Positions 5,655 to 6,403 of a stretch of DNA of 6,403 nucleotides are shown here, piece by piece (position 1 is the first letter of the stretch; each line of letters starts with the position of its first letter). The stretch is from the NCBI GenBank assembly GCA_030627065.1, contig DAOUSV010000087.1:1-6403 (forward strand), given 5' to 3'. The stretch is from Piscirickettsiaceae bacterium. GTDB lineage: Bacteria; Pseudomonadota; Gammaproteobacteria; Nitrosococcales; Methylophagaceae. Position numbers and translations under genes: made by a program. Under the pieces are notes generated by a model. The model did not search any database. It was not told the origin of the DNA and saw only the letters and a list, made by a program, of their open reading frames with translations.

Positions 5655-6403
5655 TGCCTGAATTACCTGAAGTTGAAACCACTCGCCAAGGAATACGTCC
5701 TTATTTAGAAGGCAGTAAAATCAGCCAAGTTATTATTCGTAACCACTCATTACGCTGGCCGATTGATGCTGATTTAGCCAATATATTAAATGGTCAAACA
5801 ATTCATAGCATTGAGCGCCGAGCTAAATACTTATTATTACGTTGTGACTCTGGTGTGTTGTTAATTCATCTTGGCATGTCAGGTAATTTACGCATACTCA
5901 ACACCGCTGATAACGACGAAATAGGTAAGCACGCCCACGTCGACATTAACGTCGATAATGGTCATACGCTCCGCTATACAGATCCAAGACGGTTCGGAGC
6001 TATTCTATGGACAAACAAGCCACTTTCAGACTATAAATTACTTAAAGATCTAGGCCCAGAACCTTTCACAGATGAATTTAATGCCGACTATCTATGGCAA
6101 CAATGTCAAAGGCGCCGATGCTCAATCAAAACCTTAGTGATGAACGGTAAGATAGTGGTTGGCGCTGGTAATATCTATGCCAATGAAGCCTTATTCTTAT
6201 CTGGTATACATCCTAAAACACAGGCTAATACACTCACCTTGCAACAATGTACGCAACTTGTAGATCAGATTAAAAATGTACTTAAACAAGCCATTGAAGC
6301 GGGAGGTACAACGTTAAAAGATTTCAGAAAAAGTGATGGTCAGCCTGGCTATTTTGCCCAACAACTCAATGTTTATGGTCGTGAAGGTGAAGATTGTCTT
6401 AAG
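5654..6403 (+). CDS. mutM: Formamidopyrimidine-DNA glycosylase, 3' truncated by window
   Basis: MutM (Fpg) excises oxidised purines such as 8-oxoguanine and formamidopyrimidines from DNA and cuts the abasic site by beta/delta elimination. The first 250 residues are present, with no frameshift. Catalytic residues are in place: P2 and E3 in MPELPEVET, K58 in RRAKYLLL and N173 in GNIYANE. The intercalating residues M75 (LGMSG), R112 and F114 (TDPRRFG) are also kept. The C-terminal part reaches GGTTLKDF (217-224), PGYFAQQLNVYG (231-242) and GEDC, where C248 is the first zinc-finger cysteine. About 20 residues with the other three cysteines should lie beyond the window, judging from the 269-residue E. 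coli protein. The ATG overlaps the DUF4340 stop, and no Shine-Dalgarno precedes it, so translation is probably coupled to the upstream gene. Confidence 0.97.
   Translation, partial: MPELPEVETTRQGIRPYLEGSKISQVIIRNHSLRWPIDADLANILNGQTIHSIERRAKYLLLRCDSGVLLIHLGMSGNLRILNTADNDEIGKHAHVDINVDNGHTLRYTDPRRFGAILWTNKPLSDYKLLKDLGPEPFTDEFNADYLWQQCQRRRCSIKTLVMNGKIVVGAGNIYANEALFLSGIHPKTQANTLTLQQCTQLVDQIKNVLKQAIEAGGTTLKDFRKSDGQPGYFAQQLNVYGREGEDCLK

Overview
The window looks like chromosomal DNA of an AT-rich gammaproteobacterium (roughly 40% GC by eye). Ribosomal proteins L28 and L33 and the DNA glycosylase MutM all read close to their Escherichia coli and Pseudomonas counterparts. I cannot name a genus. All genes are on the + strand. 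The region is dense: the only non-coding gap of any size is 405-498, which holds a clear intrinsic terminator. No RNA genes, insertion sequences, CRISPR arrays or long repeats were seen.

Layout: rpmB (L28, from the first base) and rpmG (L33, 249-404) form a ribosomal protein pair closed by a terminator at 426-451. Next comes a 406-aa EAL-HDOD protein of the cyclic-di-GMP signalling superfamily (499-1719). After it lies a tightly packed four-gene cassette: an ABC-2 type ATPase (1728-2669), a six-helix ABC-2 permease of the GldF/NosY kind (2669-3421), a GldG-like membrane-anchored auxiliary protein (3421-4782) and a DUF4340 membrane-anchored protein (4779-5654). The last gene, mutM (5654 to the window edge), is cut at the start of its C-terminal zinc finger.

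How the genes fit together: the cassette reads as one machine. A cytoplasmic ATPase drives a membrane permease, and two largely periplasmic, membrane-tethered proteins act with it. The ATPase, permease and auxiliary protein resemble GldA, GldF and GldG of Bacteroidetes gliding motility, but the substrate of such cassettes in Proteobacteria is not something I can derive from the sequence. The four junctions from the ATPase gene through to mutM overlap by 1 or 4 bases, so translation is probably coupled and mutM appears to be co-expressed with the cassette.

In E. coli, rpmB, rpmG and mutM are adjacent. Here the same three genes keep their order but five genes stand between rpmG and mutM. A promoter-like sequence overlapping the stop of the EAL-HDOD gene would start transcription almost on the ATG of the ATPase gene, giving a possible leaderless or near-leaderless mRNA.
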